Assembly: GCA_947629985.1 (NCBI GenBank) | Contig: CANRFV010000012.1 | Location: 1-46,396, forward strand | Source: an uncultured Clostridia bacterium | Lineage (GTDB): Bacteria; Bacillota; Clostridia; Christensenellales; CAG-314 | Direction of reading: 5' to 3' | DNA: 46,396 nt | Shown: piece after piece, positions 40,068 to 46,396 of the stretch | Layout: each line of letters begins with the position of its first letter | How positions within the stretch are numbered: position 1 is the stretch's first letter | Translations under genes and position numbers: made by a program | The notes under the pieces: model-generated | Databases searched by the model: none | The model's input: only the letters and a program-made list of their open reading frames with translations | What the model was told of the DNA's origin: nothing

Positions 40068-40096
40068 TTGCAAAAAAGCGCAATCGGTATTACAAT
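40068..40096 (+). promoter_or_regulatory. Promoter giving a leaderless deacylase mRNA
   Basis: TTGCAA, 17-nt spacer, TACAAT; the predicted start falls on the ATG at 40104. Confidence 0.6.
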
Positions 40097-40103
40097 ATGT
40101 TTT

Positions 40104-40589
40104 ATGATAACCAAAGTAACCGATTATTTGCAGTCGCTGGGAATAACGTTCCTATTGCTAAGGCACCCCGCCGTAGTAACCACCGAAGAATCGCGCAAGA
40201 TAATTCACGTAGACGGCTGTATGTCCTGCAAAAGTTTGTACGTCAAGGACAAAAAGAGCAACAATTACTATTTGGTGGTGCTGCCTTTTGACAAGCGTGC
40301 GGATATGCGCGGCTTGGCAAGTTGCGTCGGGTGCGCCAAGTTCGAATTTGCCACGGAAGAAATACTGTGGCGGCACCTAAATGTGCATCGCGGCAGCGTG
40401 TCGCCTTTTGCGTATCTCAACGAACGTCCGCCCGACAACGCTCCGCTGATAATCGACGCAAGCGTTTATTATGCCGACAAAGTAAAGTTTCACCCCTGCG
40501 ACAACACGGCGACCGTGGTGCTGAGCGGCGCGGATCTGCGCAAATTTTTGGGTAGCATAGGCAAAAAGGTAATTGTGGTCAATGCGTGA
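40104..40589 (+). CDS. YbaK/ProX-family aminoacyl-tRNA deacylase
   Basis: 161 aa, normal for stand-alone editing domains. Removes mischarged amino acids from tRNA. Visible: the KSLYVKDKKSNNYYLVVLP segment with the conserved Lys, CVGCAKFEFATEEIL, and the GSVSPFAYLN loop (~101-110). The substrate subgroup (ProXp-type or PrdX-type) fits best. No RBS before the ATG; an in-frame upstream reading to 40017 crosses the promoter and is rejected. Confidence 0.85.
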   Translation: MITKVTDYLQSLGITFLLLRHPAVVTTEESRKIIHVDGCMSCKSLYVKDKKSNNYYLVVLPFDKRADMRGLASCVGCAKFEFATEEILWRHLNVHRGSVSPFAYLNERPPDNAPLIIDASVYYADKVKFHPCDNTATVVLSGADLRKFLGSIGKKVIVVNA

Positions 40590-40663
40590 ATAATTTTGCG
40601 CGTTAAATTGCCAAATATTACTGGCAAATGTACGATTTTTAATAATAATTTGTAAAATAGTGT

Positions 40664-40692
40664 TGCCATTATCGCAATAATGCTGTATAATA
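40664..40692 (+). promoter_or_regulatory. Promoter of the small membrane proteins
   Basis: TTGCCA, 17-nt spacer, TATAAT. Confidence 0.7.
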
Positions 40693-40725
40693 TATAAAAA
40701 TAATTATTTTTGGGAGGATAATTAT

Positions 40726-40953
40726 ATGGCAAAATGGTTTAATTCTCAAAGCAGATTGGTACAAATCTTATTGCTGTTGATCCCTGTAGTAAACTGGATC
40801 GTCGAAATCGGCGTAAGATGGTCTCACTTCTTTGATAAAAAAGGCTTTGGCAGTTTACTTCTTGCAATACTGGTAACGGTAGTAGGTGTTGTTTGGGGTT
40901 GGATAGACGTAATTTGGTGCTTACTCTTCAAACATCTGATTTTTGCAAAATAA
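40726..40953 (+). CDS. Small two-helix membrane protein
   Basis: 75 aa. Two transmembrane segments (~12-30, ~44-68), separated by a charged loop (RWSHFFDKKGFG). RBS GGGAGG. Paralogous in plan to the next gene (QILLLLIPVVNWIVEIG / KLLLCIPCVNIFYSIC; ...WGWIDVIWCL / ...WIIDIIWVI). Function unknown. Confidence 0.7.
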   Translation: MAKWFNSQSRLVQILLLLIPVVNWIVEIGVRWSHFFDKKGFGSLLLAILVTVVGVVWGWIDVIWCLLFKHLIFAK

Positions 40954-41051
40954 ATTTCAGCCCGACAACAAGACCCCTTTGCCTTGCGTAGGGGGCTTTG
41001 TATTTGCTCGACGCCGAATTCATTTTATAAAAAATAAAGGAGAAAATAATT

Positions 41052-41291
41052 ATGCAAGATTTTATTAAAACAGTAAATAATTTACCGTTTATCGTAAAGT
41101 TGCTGCTCTGCATACCCTGCGTAAACATCTTTTACAGCATTTGCAGAATTATCAATCAAGCAACCAAAAGTCCGGTAAATGCGCTGAATTTGGTTTTGGC
41201 TATTTTAACAGTAGTCCCCGGTGCGTTTTTTGTTTGGATTATCGATATTATATGGGTAATCAGCAAAGGTCATGCTGTTTTGCTCGGCTAA
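41052..41291 (+). CDS. Small two-helix membrane protein, paralogue
   Basis: 79 aa with the same two-helix plan and the I-P-x-V-N and D-I/V-I-W motifs as its neighbour. RBS AAAGGAG. The product of a local duplication; function unknown. Confidence 0.7.
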   Translation: MQDFIKTVNNLPFIVKLLLCIPCVNIFYSICRIINQATKSPVNALNLVLAILTVVPGAFFVWIIDIIWVISKGHAVLLG

Positions 41292-41341
41292 ACGATCTAA
41301 GTCAAACGCACATATTGTCAAATCTTTTAATTAAGTCCTAA

Positions 41342-41369
41342 AAAACTCCGCAAATTACGGAGTTTTTTT
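41342..41369 (+). terminator. Terminator of the small membrane proteins
   Basis: AAAACTCCG/CGGAGTTTT, 7-nt loop, T7. Confidence 0.9.
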
Positions 41370-41511
41370 CGATTTATCACATCGCCGACTGCTGCGCATG
41401 CAAATAACGTAATTTTGTTTTGAACGTTAAGATCTGCGGACGAGCCGCCGCCAACTACTGCGGGTGCAAACAAGGTTATTGTCGCGCGGTTGTTTTGTGT
41501 AATTTTGTTTC

Positions 41512-41544
41512 AAAAAAATCTCCGCGGCAACTTGCGCGCGGAGA
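41512..41544 (-). terminator. Terminator of the sigK operon
   Basis: TCTCCGCG/CGCGGAGA, followed on the minus strand by TTTTTTTG. The stretch 41370-41511 holds nothing else. Confidence 0.85.
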
Positions 41545-41623
41545 AATCGAATTTATTTGTTGTAATGTAATCGCGTTGTAGAACCGCCGCCTGTTTGGCG
41601 CAAACGGCAACTTTGCGGTGCGT

Positions 41624-41872
41624 TCAGCCTTGCAGACCTTCGGCTTGACGGCGCATATTTTCTATTACCACGTCGTACACTTCGCCCAAACTTGCGCAAT
41701 ATTCCAGCACTTTCCAAGGGGTATTGGTGTGGAAGTGCAGTTTGATCAGTTCGTCGTCGCCCACAACAAGCAGGCAGTCGCCTTCGATATTGGCGTTGAT
41801 GTAGTCTATTATTGCGCTGTCGCTTAAATTTTTCCCTTCGAGCAGCAGTTGAGTGTCGTAAATGTATTCCAT
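41624..41872 (-). CDS. Stand-alone FakA C-terminal-like domain
   Basis: 82 aa starting MEYIYDTQLLLEG with RBS AAAGGAG. DCLLVVGDDELIKLHFHTN, PWKVLEYCASLGEVYDVVIE and NM matches the C-terminal domain of fatty-acid kinase FakA/YloV, which normally follows a DhaL kinase domain. Here only this small domain exists. Such short proteins are often labelled 'kinase to dihydroxyacetone kinase'. Probably binds FakB or a fatty acyl phosphate; inferred. Follows sigK after 83 nt. Confidence 0.75.
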   Translation of the reverse strand: MEYIYDTQLLLEGKNLSDSAIIDYINANIEGDCLLVVGDDELIKLHFHTNTPWKVLEYCASLGEVYDVVIENMRRQAEGLQG

Positions 41873-41955
41873 AATTTCGTCTCCTTTCGATAAATTACTC
41901 CCATTGTAGTATGCGCGGGCGTATTTGTCAATAATTTGCGGCGCGCTTGCGCGTT

Positions 41956-42633
41956 TTACTCTATGTGTTGCCGTATTTTTTCCAAAGCGCGGCTTTCTAT
42001 GCGAGATATATAACTGCGGCTTATGCCCAACTTTTTTGCCGTTTGCAACTGCGTAAGCGGCGTGGAATTTTCTTCCAAGCCGTAGCGCATAAGAATAATC
42101 TTTTGTTCGCGCTCGTTTAAGTGTTCGCGTATGATATTTAGCAGATTTTGCCGCAAAATAGCCGTCTCCGCCTGATGAAACACGCTGTCCTCCTTTATTG
42201 CCAGCACGTCCATCAACGTATACTCGTTGCCGTCGTTGTCTACGCCCAGCGGATTTTGCAAATATACTGTGTTTGCATAGCGTTTGTTGGAGCGCAACGT
42301 CATCAATATTTCGTTTTCGATGCATCGCGCAAGATATGTCGCCAGCGTTGTGCCCTTGTCCGCCGAAAAACTTTCCACGCCTTTAATAAGCCCTATCGAG
42401 CCTATCGAAATAAGGTCGTCAAGGTCGTTTTTGCCGTATTTTTTGGCTATGTGCGCCACCAACCGCATATTGTGCGTAATAAGTTTGTCGCGCGCCTGCT
42501 TGCTGCCCGCGTAGTAGCGTTTAAGACATTCCGCCTCTTCTTCGGGCGTAAGCGGTTGCGGATAACTGCCGTTGCCGAAGTACCCCGTCATAAAAAACAA
42601 TCGGCTAAGCAGTTGTAAAAAAGACGATAACAT
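41956..42633 (-). CDS. sigK: RNA polymerase sporulation sigma factor SigK
   Basis: 225 aa. Region 2 (RLVAHIAKKYGKNDLDDLISIG, IGLIKGVESF, GTTLATYLARCIENEILMTLR) and region 4 (EREQKIILMRYGL, TAKKLGISRSYISRIESRALEKI) are complete. The N-terminal membrane-like stretch (SSFLQLLSRLFF) resembles the pro-sequence of pro-SigK. SigK directs late mother-cell genes in spore formation. The gene is not split by a skin-type element. RBS AAAGGAG. Confidence 0.9.
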   Translation of the reverse strand: MLSSFLQLLSRLFFMTGYFGNGSYPQPLTPEEEAECLKRYYAGSKQARDKLITHNMRLVAHIAKKYGKNDLDDLISIGSIGLIKGVESFSADKGTTLATYLARCIENEILMTLRSNKRYANTVYLQNPLGVDNDGNEYTLMDVLAIKEDSVFHQAETAILRQNLLNIIREHLNEREQKIILMRYGLEENSTPLTQLQTAKKLGISRSYISRIESRALEKIRQHIE

Positions 42634-42931
42634 AAATTAAAACTCCTTTACGCTATTGTATTGATACTGTGGCAAATATATTGTATGGGGCTTGCGTATT
42701 TTTGCGCCGAGCGTTGCGCTCTGTGCGCTTTTGTCGCGCGTAACGGGGTTGTGTTGCGTCGTATTGCCTACAATTTGCCGCTATTTATAGGCGGCACGGT
42801 GTATTTACTTGTCTGCGGTGCGTTATGCGTTGCGGTTGCGGCAAGTGCGGTTGTCGGCGCGTTTTTTGCAAGGGCGCGGCGTGGTTTTTTATTCGGCGCG
42901 GCAAATAAAGTCTGCGCAAAACGCAATACGC
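42634..42931. other. Intergenic stretch, no supported gene
   Basis: About 300 bp. A plus-strand frame runs through into the radical SAM gene, but it crosses that gene's promoter, has no RBS and reads like low-complexity GC-rich DNA. Nothing else is seen. Confidence 0.5.
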
Positions 42932-42960
42932 TTGTCAAATCCCGACAAATAAGTTATTAT
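42932..42960 (+). promoter_or_regulatory. Promoter giving a leaderless radical SAM mRNA
   Basis: TTGTCA, 17-nt spacer, TATTAT, ending 9 nt before the ATG. Confidence 0.6.
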
Positions 42961-42969
42961 ATTTGCGTT

Positions 42970-43875
42970 ATGGAGTGTTATTTGTGTCCGCGCAATTGCG
43001 GTGCGGACCGTTCGGCGGGCAGGGGCGTATGCGGCGTGGACGGCTTGCTTGTGTCCCGAATATCCGTACACAATTGGGAAGAACCCTGCATATCCGGCAA
43101 AAAGGGCAGCGGTACGGTGTTTTTTGCGGGGTGCAATTTGCATTGCCGATTTTGCCAAAATTACCGCATATCCGCCTTGCCGCACGGCGTGTACGTAAGC
43201 GAAGAACGTTTGGCGGACATTTTGCTGTACGTTCAAACGTTGGGAGTGGCAAATATCAATTTGGTAACGCCTACGCACTTTTCCGACAAAATAGCGCGGG
43301 CGTTGCGGCTTGCCAAACCGCGCCTTACCGTGCCCGTTGTGTACAACACAAGCGGCTACGACAAGGTACAAGCGCTTGCGCAATTGCAAGGTTTGGTAGA
43401 CGTGTATTTGCCCGATTTGAAATTCGCTTCGCCCGAAGTTTCGCGACGACTTGCCGGCGCACCCGATTACTTTGACGTGGCAACGCGCGCAATAACGGAA
43501 ATGCGCCGTCAGCAACCGCAGGATGTGTTTGACGACGACGGTTACATTGTGCGCGGCGTTGTGGTGCGGCATCTCGTTTTGCCTTCGTTTACTGAGGACA
43601 GCAAGCGCATTTTGGATTGGTTGGCGCATTTCGACAAGGATATTTACGTCAGCCTTATGTCGCAATATTTCCCCGCGCGCACAGACGACGCGTTTCCGCA
43701 GTTGAACAGGCGGCTGTTCAGGCACGAGTACGACAATGTGCGCAGATATTTTTTCAATGTGGGGCTGCACAACGGTTACGAGCAGGACGTATCGTCCGCA
43801 ACCGAAGATTATTTGCCCGATTTCGACGACGGCGACGTACAACAAACGATTGACAAAGTGCCGAAAGTGTTTTGA
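42970..43875 (+). CDS. PflA-like radical SAM protein
   Basis: 301 aa from MECYLCPRNC. The N-terminus has a four-Cys site (CYLCPRNC, GVCG) that would hold an auxiliary cluster or zinc. The radical SAM motif FAGCNLHCRFCQN (~54-66) gives CxxxCxxC. Downstream are VNLVTPTH and VYNTSGYD. This matches the stand-alone 'radical SAM, PFL-activating enzyme-like' family rather than true PflA; the target is unknown. No RBS. Confidence 0.85.
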   Translation: MECYLCPRNCGADRSAGRGVCGVDGLLVSRISVHNWEEPCISGKKGSGTVFFAGCNLHCRFCQNYRISALPHGVYVSEERLADILLYVQTLGVANINLVTPTHFSDKIARALRLAKPRLTVPVVYNTSGYDKVQALAQLQGLVDVYLPDLKFASPEVSRRLAGAPDYFDVATRAITEMRRQQPQDVFDDDGYIVRGVVVRHLVLPSFTEDSKRILDWLAHFDKDIYVSLMSQYFPARTDDAFPQLNRRLFRHEYDNVRRYFFNVGLHNGYEQDVSSATEDYLPDFDDGDVQQTIDKVPKVF

Positions 43876-43974
43876 CCGCGGCGCTAAGGCAAAGGGCAGT
43901 AAAATAAATTTGTGCGCAATGCGCGCGTGCGCAGAGGTGCATACGTACAAATAAATTTATTTAAGAGTGGCAAA

Positions 43975-44751
43975 ATGAAGAAAGTAAGCCTTTGGCAACT
44001 GTTTATAACTTTTTTCAAAACGGGATTGTTTACGTTCGGCGGCGGTTACGCCATGATATCCATTTTGGAAGAAGACCTTGTTGCCGACAAAAAGTGGATA
44101 ACTTCCGCCGATATGTTGGATATGTTGGTCATTGCGGAATCTACCCCCGGCGTTATTGCGGTAAACACGGCAACGTCGGTAGGGTACCGTTTGCGCGGCA
44201 TTTGGGGCGCGATAATTGCCACTTTGGGCGTGGTTTTGCCGTCTTTTGTTATAATAAACGCGCTTGCGTACGTGCTTACCGCCTTTGCGGATAACGTTTG
44301 GTACCAAGCGGCTTTTGCCGGCATACAGGCGTGCGTAACGGTGCTGATAATAAACGCGTTTGTCAAGATGTGCAAGCAATTAAACAAAAGTTGGTTTACG
44401 GCAGTGTTGCTTGTCGCCGCGTTTGCCGTGGCTGTTTTTACCGATTTCAACGTTATTTTCGTCATTATTATCGGCGGCGCGCTGGGGTTGATTTATACGT
44501 TGATATACGATTGCGTAAGCAAAAAACGCAACAAAAATTTGCCGTTGGCTCAGTCCGATCGTATGGAGCAAGCCGACGGCGACGACATTGCCGAGCCGTC
44601 AAACGGCAATAACGAACATTGCGCTTTGCACAACGACGTCAACGGCACGCATACCGACACGGACGGCGAACGCGCGCAGGACGTAAGCGGAACGGAACGC
44701 GATGAACGCGACGGTGCGTCTGACAACAACGGGGAGGACGTCGGCAAATGA
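43975..44751 (+). CDS. chrA: Chromate transporter ChrA family, first half
   Basis: 258 aa from MKKVSLW. Residues 1-190 form a ChrA half-domain with ~6 helices and the signature FTFGGGYAMISILEED and AESTPGVIAVNTAT. The C-terminal ~65 residues are an unusual hydrophilic Asp/Asn/Thr/Glu-rich tail (NDVNGTHTDTDGERAQD). Family members exchange chromate/sulfate, though many clostridial homologues are uncharacterised. Ends with a 4-nt overlap with the next gene. Confidence 0.85.
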   Translation: MKKVSLWQLFITFFKTGLFTFGGGYAMISILEEDLVADKKWITSADMLDMLVIAESTPGVIAVNTATSVGYRLRGIWGAIIATLGVVLPSFVIINALAYVLTAFADNVWYQAAFAGIQACVTVLIINAFVKMCKQLNKSWFTAVLLVAAFAVAVFTDFNVIFVIIIGGALGLIYTLIYDCVSKKRNKNLPLAQSDRMEQADGDDIAEPSNGNNEHCALHNDVNGTHTDTDGERAQDVSGTERDERDGASDNNGEDVGK

Positions 44752-45368
44752 TCTACCTTGCGTTGTTTTGGGAATATTTCAAGATAGGCTTGTTTACCAT
44801 AGGCGGCGGTTACGCAATGTTGCCGTTGGTTACGCAAATCGTGCTTAATCGCGGCTGGATGACCGAGCAGGAACTGATCAATTTTGTGGGCGTTGCGGAA
44901 TCTACCCCCGGGCCGTTTGCGATAAATTTGGCAACTTTTGTGGGCAACACCGTGGGCAGCCGCGATTACGGCGTGTTGGGCGGCATATTGGGCGCAACAG
45001 TTGCAACTGTTGCGGTGGTGCTGCCGTCGCTGGTAATTATAATAATAGTAACCAAATTGCTGGACAAATTCAAAAATTCCAAGTACGTAAATGGCGCGCT
45101 TTCGGGCATAAAACCCGTTGTTGTGGGTTTGATACTTTCGGCAGTGGTAACGGTGGGGTGCAAGGTAATTTTGCCTCAACTTAATTTCAAATCGCTTTCC
45201 GCGGACGGATTTTCGCAGTTCAATTGGATATCGCTCATTATTGCCGCGTGCGTGTTTGCCCTGTCCAATATCAAAATAAAAAAGAAAAAAATCCACCCCA
45301 TATTGTTAATTATCGCTTCGGCGGTGGCGGGAATAGTGATTTTCGGTGTATTCAAAGTACAACAATAG
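44748..45368 (+). CDS. chrA: Chromate transporter ChrA family, second half
   Basis: 206 aa. FTIGGGYAMLPLVTQI and AESTPGPFAINLATFVG repeat the half-domain signature. Short-chain ChrA pairs act as heterodimers. The ATG overlaps the stop of the first half (ATGA). Confidence 0.87.
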   Translation: MIYLALFWEYFKIGLFTIGGGYAMLPLVTQIVLNRGWMTEQELINFVGVAESTPGPFAINLATFVGNTVGSRDYGVLGGILGATVATVAVVLPSLVIIIIVTKLLDKFKNSKYVNGALSGIKPVVVGLILSAVVTVGCKVILPQLNFKSLSADGFSQFNWISLIIAACVFALSNIKIKKKKIHPILLIIASAVAGIVIFGVFKVQQ

Positions 45369-45736
45369 TGTTTTCGATTGGTATATCGTTCGCTTGAACG
45401 TATGCGCGGTGCGGCGCGTTGGCTACGCTTGTTTGTATACGTCTGCGACGGCGCGTTTGCTATGTTCGTTGTACGGGCGACAGTAGTGGGCGCATATCGA
45501 TTGCAACCGTTTAACTGCTTGCAACAAGCCGTTACGTTGCAAATTTTAACGCGTTACCGCGCGGCGTTTTGCGGCAAAGTTGGGCGCAGCGCGCGTTTTG
45601 ACGACGATCCGACGGCAATATCGCTCAACTTTTCCGTGTTGTATGTCGCTATGCGTGTAGCGGCAAAAAAAACACTCATCTCGGCGCAAAATTTGCGCAA
45701 TAGCAAAAATAAATGACAAAAATTTTTCAATTACGC
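45369..45736. other. Intergenic stretch, no supported gene
   Basis: A 112-aa frame (45378-45716) exists, but it has no RBS, no domain and a skewed Arg/Ala composition. No hairpin of note. Confidence 0.5.
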
Positions 45737-45765
45737 TTGCAAACTTTATATAAACGTGCTACAAT
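45737..45765 (+). promoter_or_regulatory. Promoter of the XRE regulator
   Basis: TTGCAA, 17-nt spacer, TACAAT. Confidence 0.7.
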
Positions 45766-45819
45766 ATAAGCACTTTAGGAAAAATCTATATTTTTAGCGT
45801 GTTGTAAGGAGTAAAAAAT

Positions 45820-46026
45820 ATGGAATTTGGAGAAAAGGTAAAGGTCGTAAGGAAAAAATTATATCTCAGCCAAGTAATGATGGCTAAGGAGTTGGGTGTA
45901 GCGTTCGCTACCGTCAACCGCTGGGAATCCGGCAGGTGCAAGCCCAATTACAGCGCACAAAAGGCATTTGCGGATTTTTGCAAAGCAAATTCTATCGACG
46001 TAGATACATTGGAAGAACGCAGATAA
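45820..46026 (+). CDS. XRE-family HTH DNA-binding protein
   Basis: 68 aa, a single Cro/CI-type HTH: KVVRKKLYLSQVMMAKELGV, then ATVNRWESGRCKPN with the recognition helix. RBS AAGGAG. Small stand-alone XRE proteins usually repress their own or a neighbour's promoter; no partner gene is present next to it. Confidence 0.88.
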   Translation: MEFGEKVKVVRKKLYLSQVMMAKELGVAFATVNRWESGRCKPNYSAQKAFADFCKANSIDVDTLEERR

Positions 46027-46056
46027 AGTTGTGCAAACTTAATAACACGGTTGCCT

Positions 46057-46146
46057 AACACAAAAAGATTTGTTGTAAGCCGTACGTAATGTGGTGGGCG
46101 ACGTAGTGCAGATCACTACGCTAATGTGTTTTTGTGTGTTTTTTGC
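46057..46146 (+). terminator. Structured 3' region of the XRE gene
   Basis: AACACAAAAA (46057-46066) pairs with TTTTTGTGT (46129-46137) and encloses GTAGTG-cagat-CACTAC (46103-46119). A T6 run follows at ~46139. It could act as a terminator or be a small structured RNA. Confidence 0.45.
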
Positions 46147-46212
46147 ATTTTGCGTAACCGAAATTTTCAGGCAAATACAAGCGGCTTTAACAGCCGCCCA
46201 AATTATAAATAC

Positions 46213-46289
46213 GGAGGCATAGCTCAGTCGGTTAGAGCGCTCGCTTCACATGCGAGAGGTCGTAGGTTCGAGTCCTACTGTCTCTACCA
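46213..46289 (+). tRNA. tRNA-Val(CAC)
   Basis: 77 nt with encoded CCA. Acceptor GGAGGCA/TGTCTCT (two G-U pairs), D-arm GCTCAGTCGGTTAGAGC, anticodon loop TTCACAT giving CAC (codon GTG), T-arm GTAGGTTCGAGTCCTAC. After it, 46290-46396 shows only weak inverted repeats (TTCACC/GGTGAA). Confidence 0.92.
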
Positions 46290-46396
46290 TCTTTCATTCA
46301 CCAAATGACTGTCGGTGAAGGTGAATTGTCAAACTAAGTGCAACACTTAGAAAGAAATTCGTTAAACAAATCTATTGGTTTTCGGTAGTTTAATAC

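Noticed and set aside
42173-42200. Second hammerhead core (CTGATGA in sigK)
   Set aside because: Followed by no stem II/GAAA arrangement; it is coding sequence.
42661-42969. N-terminal extension of the radical SAM protein
   Set aside because: The extension crosses a good promoter and has no RBS; the family starts at the MxCxLCPRxC motif.
45378-45716. 112-aa ORF
   Set aside because: No RBS, no recognisable domain, arginine/alanine-skewed composition typical of a chance frame in this genome.
1-46396. CRISPR array or cas genes
   Set aside because: No regularly spaced direct repeats of 24-40 bp and no Cas-like proteins were seen.

Overview
The window looks like chromosome from an uncultured anaerobic Clostridia-type Firmicute. 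The evidence is an intact sporulation sigma factor (sigK), a CwlD-type amidase, the NifU-like/GGGtGRT protein pair, AAGGAG-type ribosome binding sites and TTGACA-N17-TATAAT promoters. No rRNA or taxonomic marker is present, so finer placement is not possible.

Layout. (1) 1-2107: an exported beta-helix protein. (2) 2140-3908, minus strand: tRNA-Ser(GCT) followed downstream by three small gene units (a broken HNH gene, a cytidine deaminase-like gene, a Nudix hydrolase). Each unit ends in a copy of the last bases of the tRNA (CTCCGCCA). (3) 4163-5340: tRNA-Ala(CGC), an MntP-like exporter and two tandem promoter/terminator units that look like small RNAs. (4) 5372-17520: a ~12.1 kb filamentous-phage (inovirus)-like prophage bounded by a perfect 16-bp direct repeat. 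All its genes are on the minus strand. In transcription order they are a candidate ssDNA-binding protein, small proteins, membrane-anchored beta-domain proteins, a pIII-like attachment protein, a Zot/pI-like ATPase, an HUH replication initiator and an IS30-family transposase. The leader of its first gene contains a full hammerhead ribozyme consensus, and two strong promoters drive short antisense RNAs. (5) 17541-25251: a surface protein with a structured leader, the NifU-like/GGGtGRT pair, a patatin phospholipase and a lipoprotein with nine Ig-like repeats and a metallo-beta-lactamase domain. (6) 25291-30138: a compact shikimate operon, aroC-aroB-aroA/aroE fusion-aroQ-aroK. (7) 30141-38720: a 27-bp inverted repeat pair, a large surface protein, split TauE genes, a DEDDh exonuclease with a hexokinase, rnpB and a ferritin-like protein. 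(8) 38827-39061: AT-rich palindromes and a DnaA-box cluster. (9) 39161-46396: CwlD-like amidase, YbaK-type deacylase, small membrane proteins, sigK, a radical SAM activase-like enzyme, a split chromate transporter, an XRE regulator and tRNA-Val(CAC).

How it fits together. The shikimate genes overlap or nearly touch and would form one transcript for chorismate synthesis; DAHP synthase is absent here. The prophage has the expected inovirus functions but no recognisable classical major coat gene and no tyrosine or serine integrase. The direct repeats and a XerC-arm-like half-site suggest Xer-type integration, with the IS30-type transposase as the alternative. The hammerhead ribozyme would give the early phage mRNA a defined 5' end 56 nt before its first start codon. 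The tRNA-Ser locus looks like a stack of small units accreted at a tRNA 3' end.
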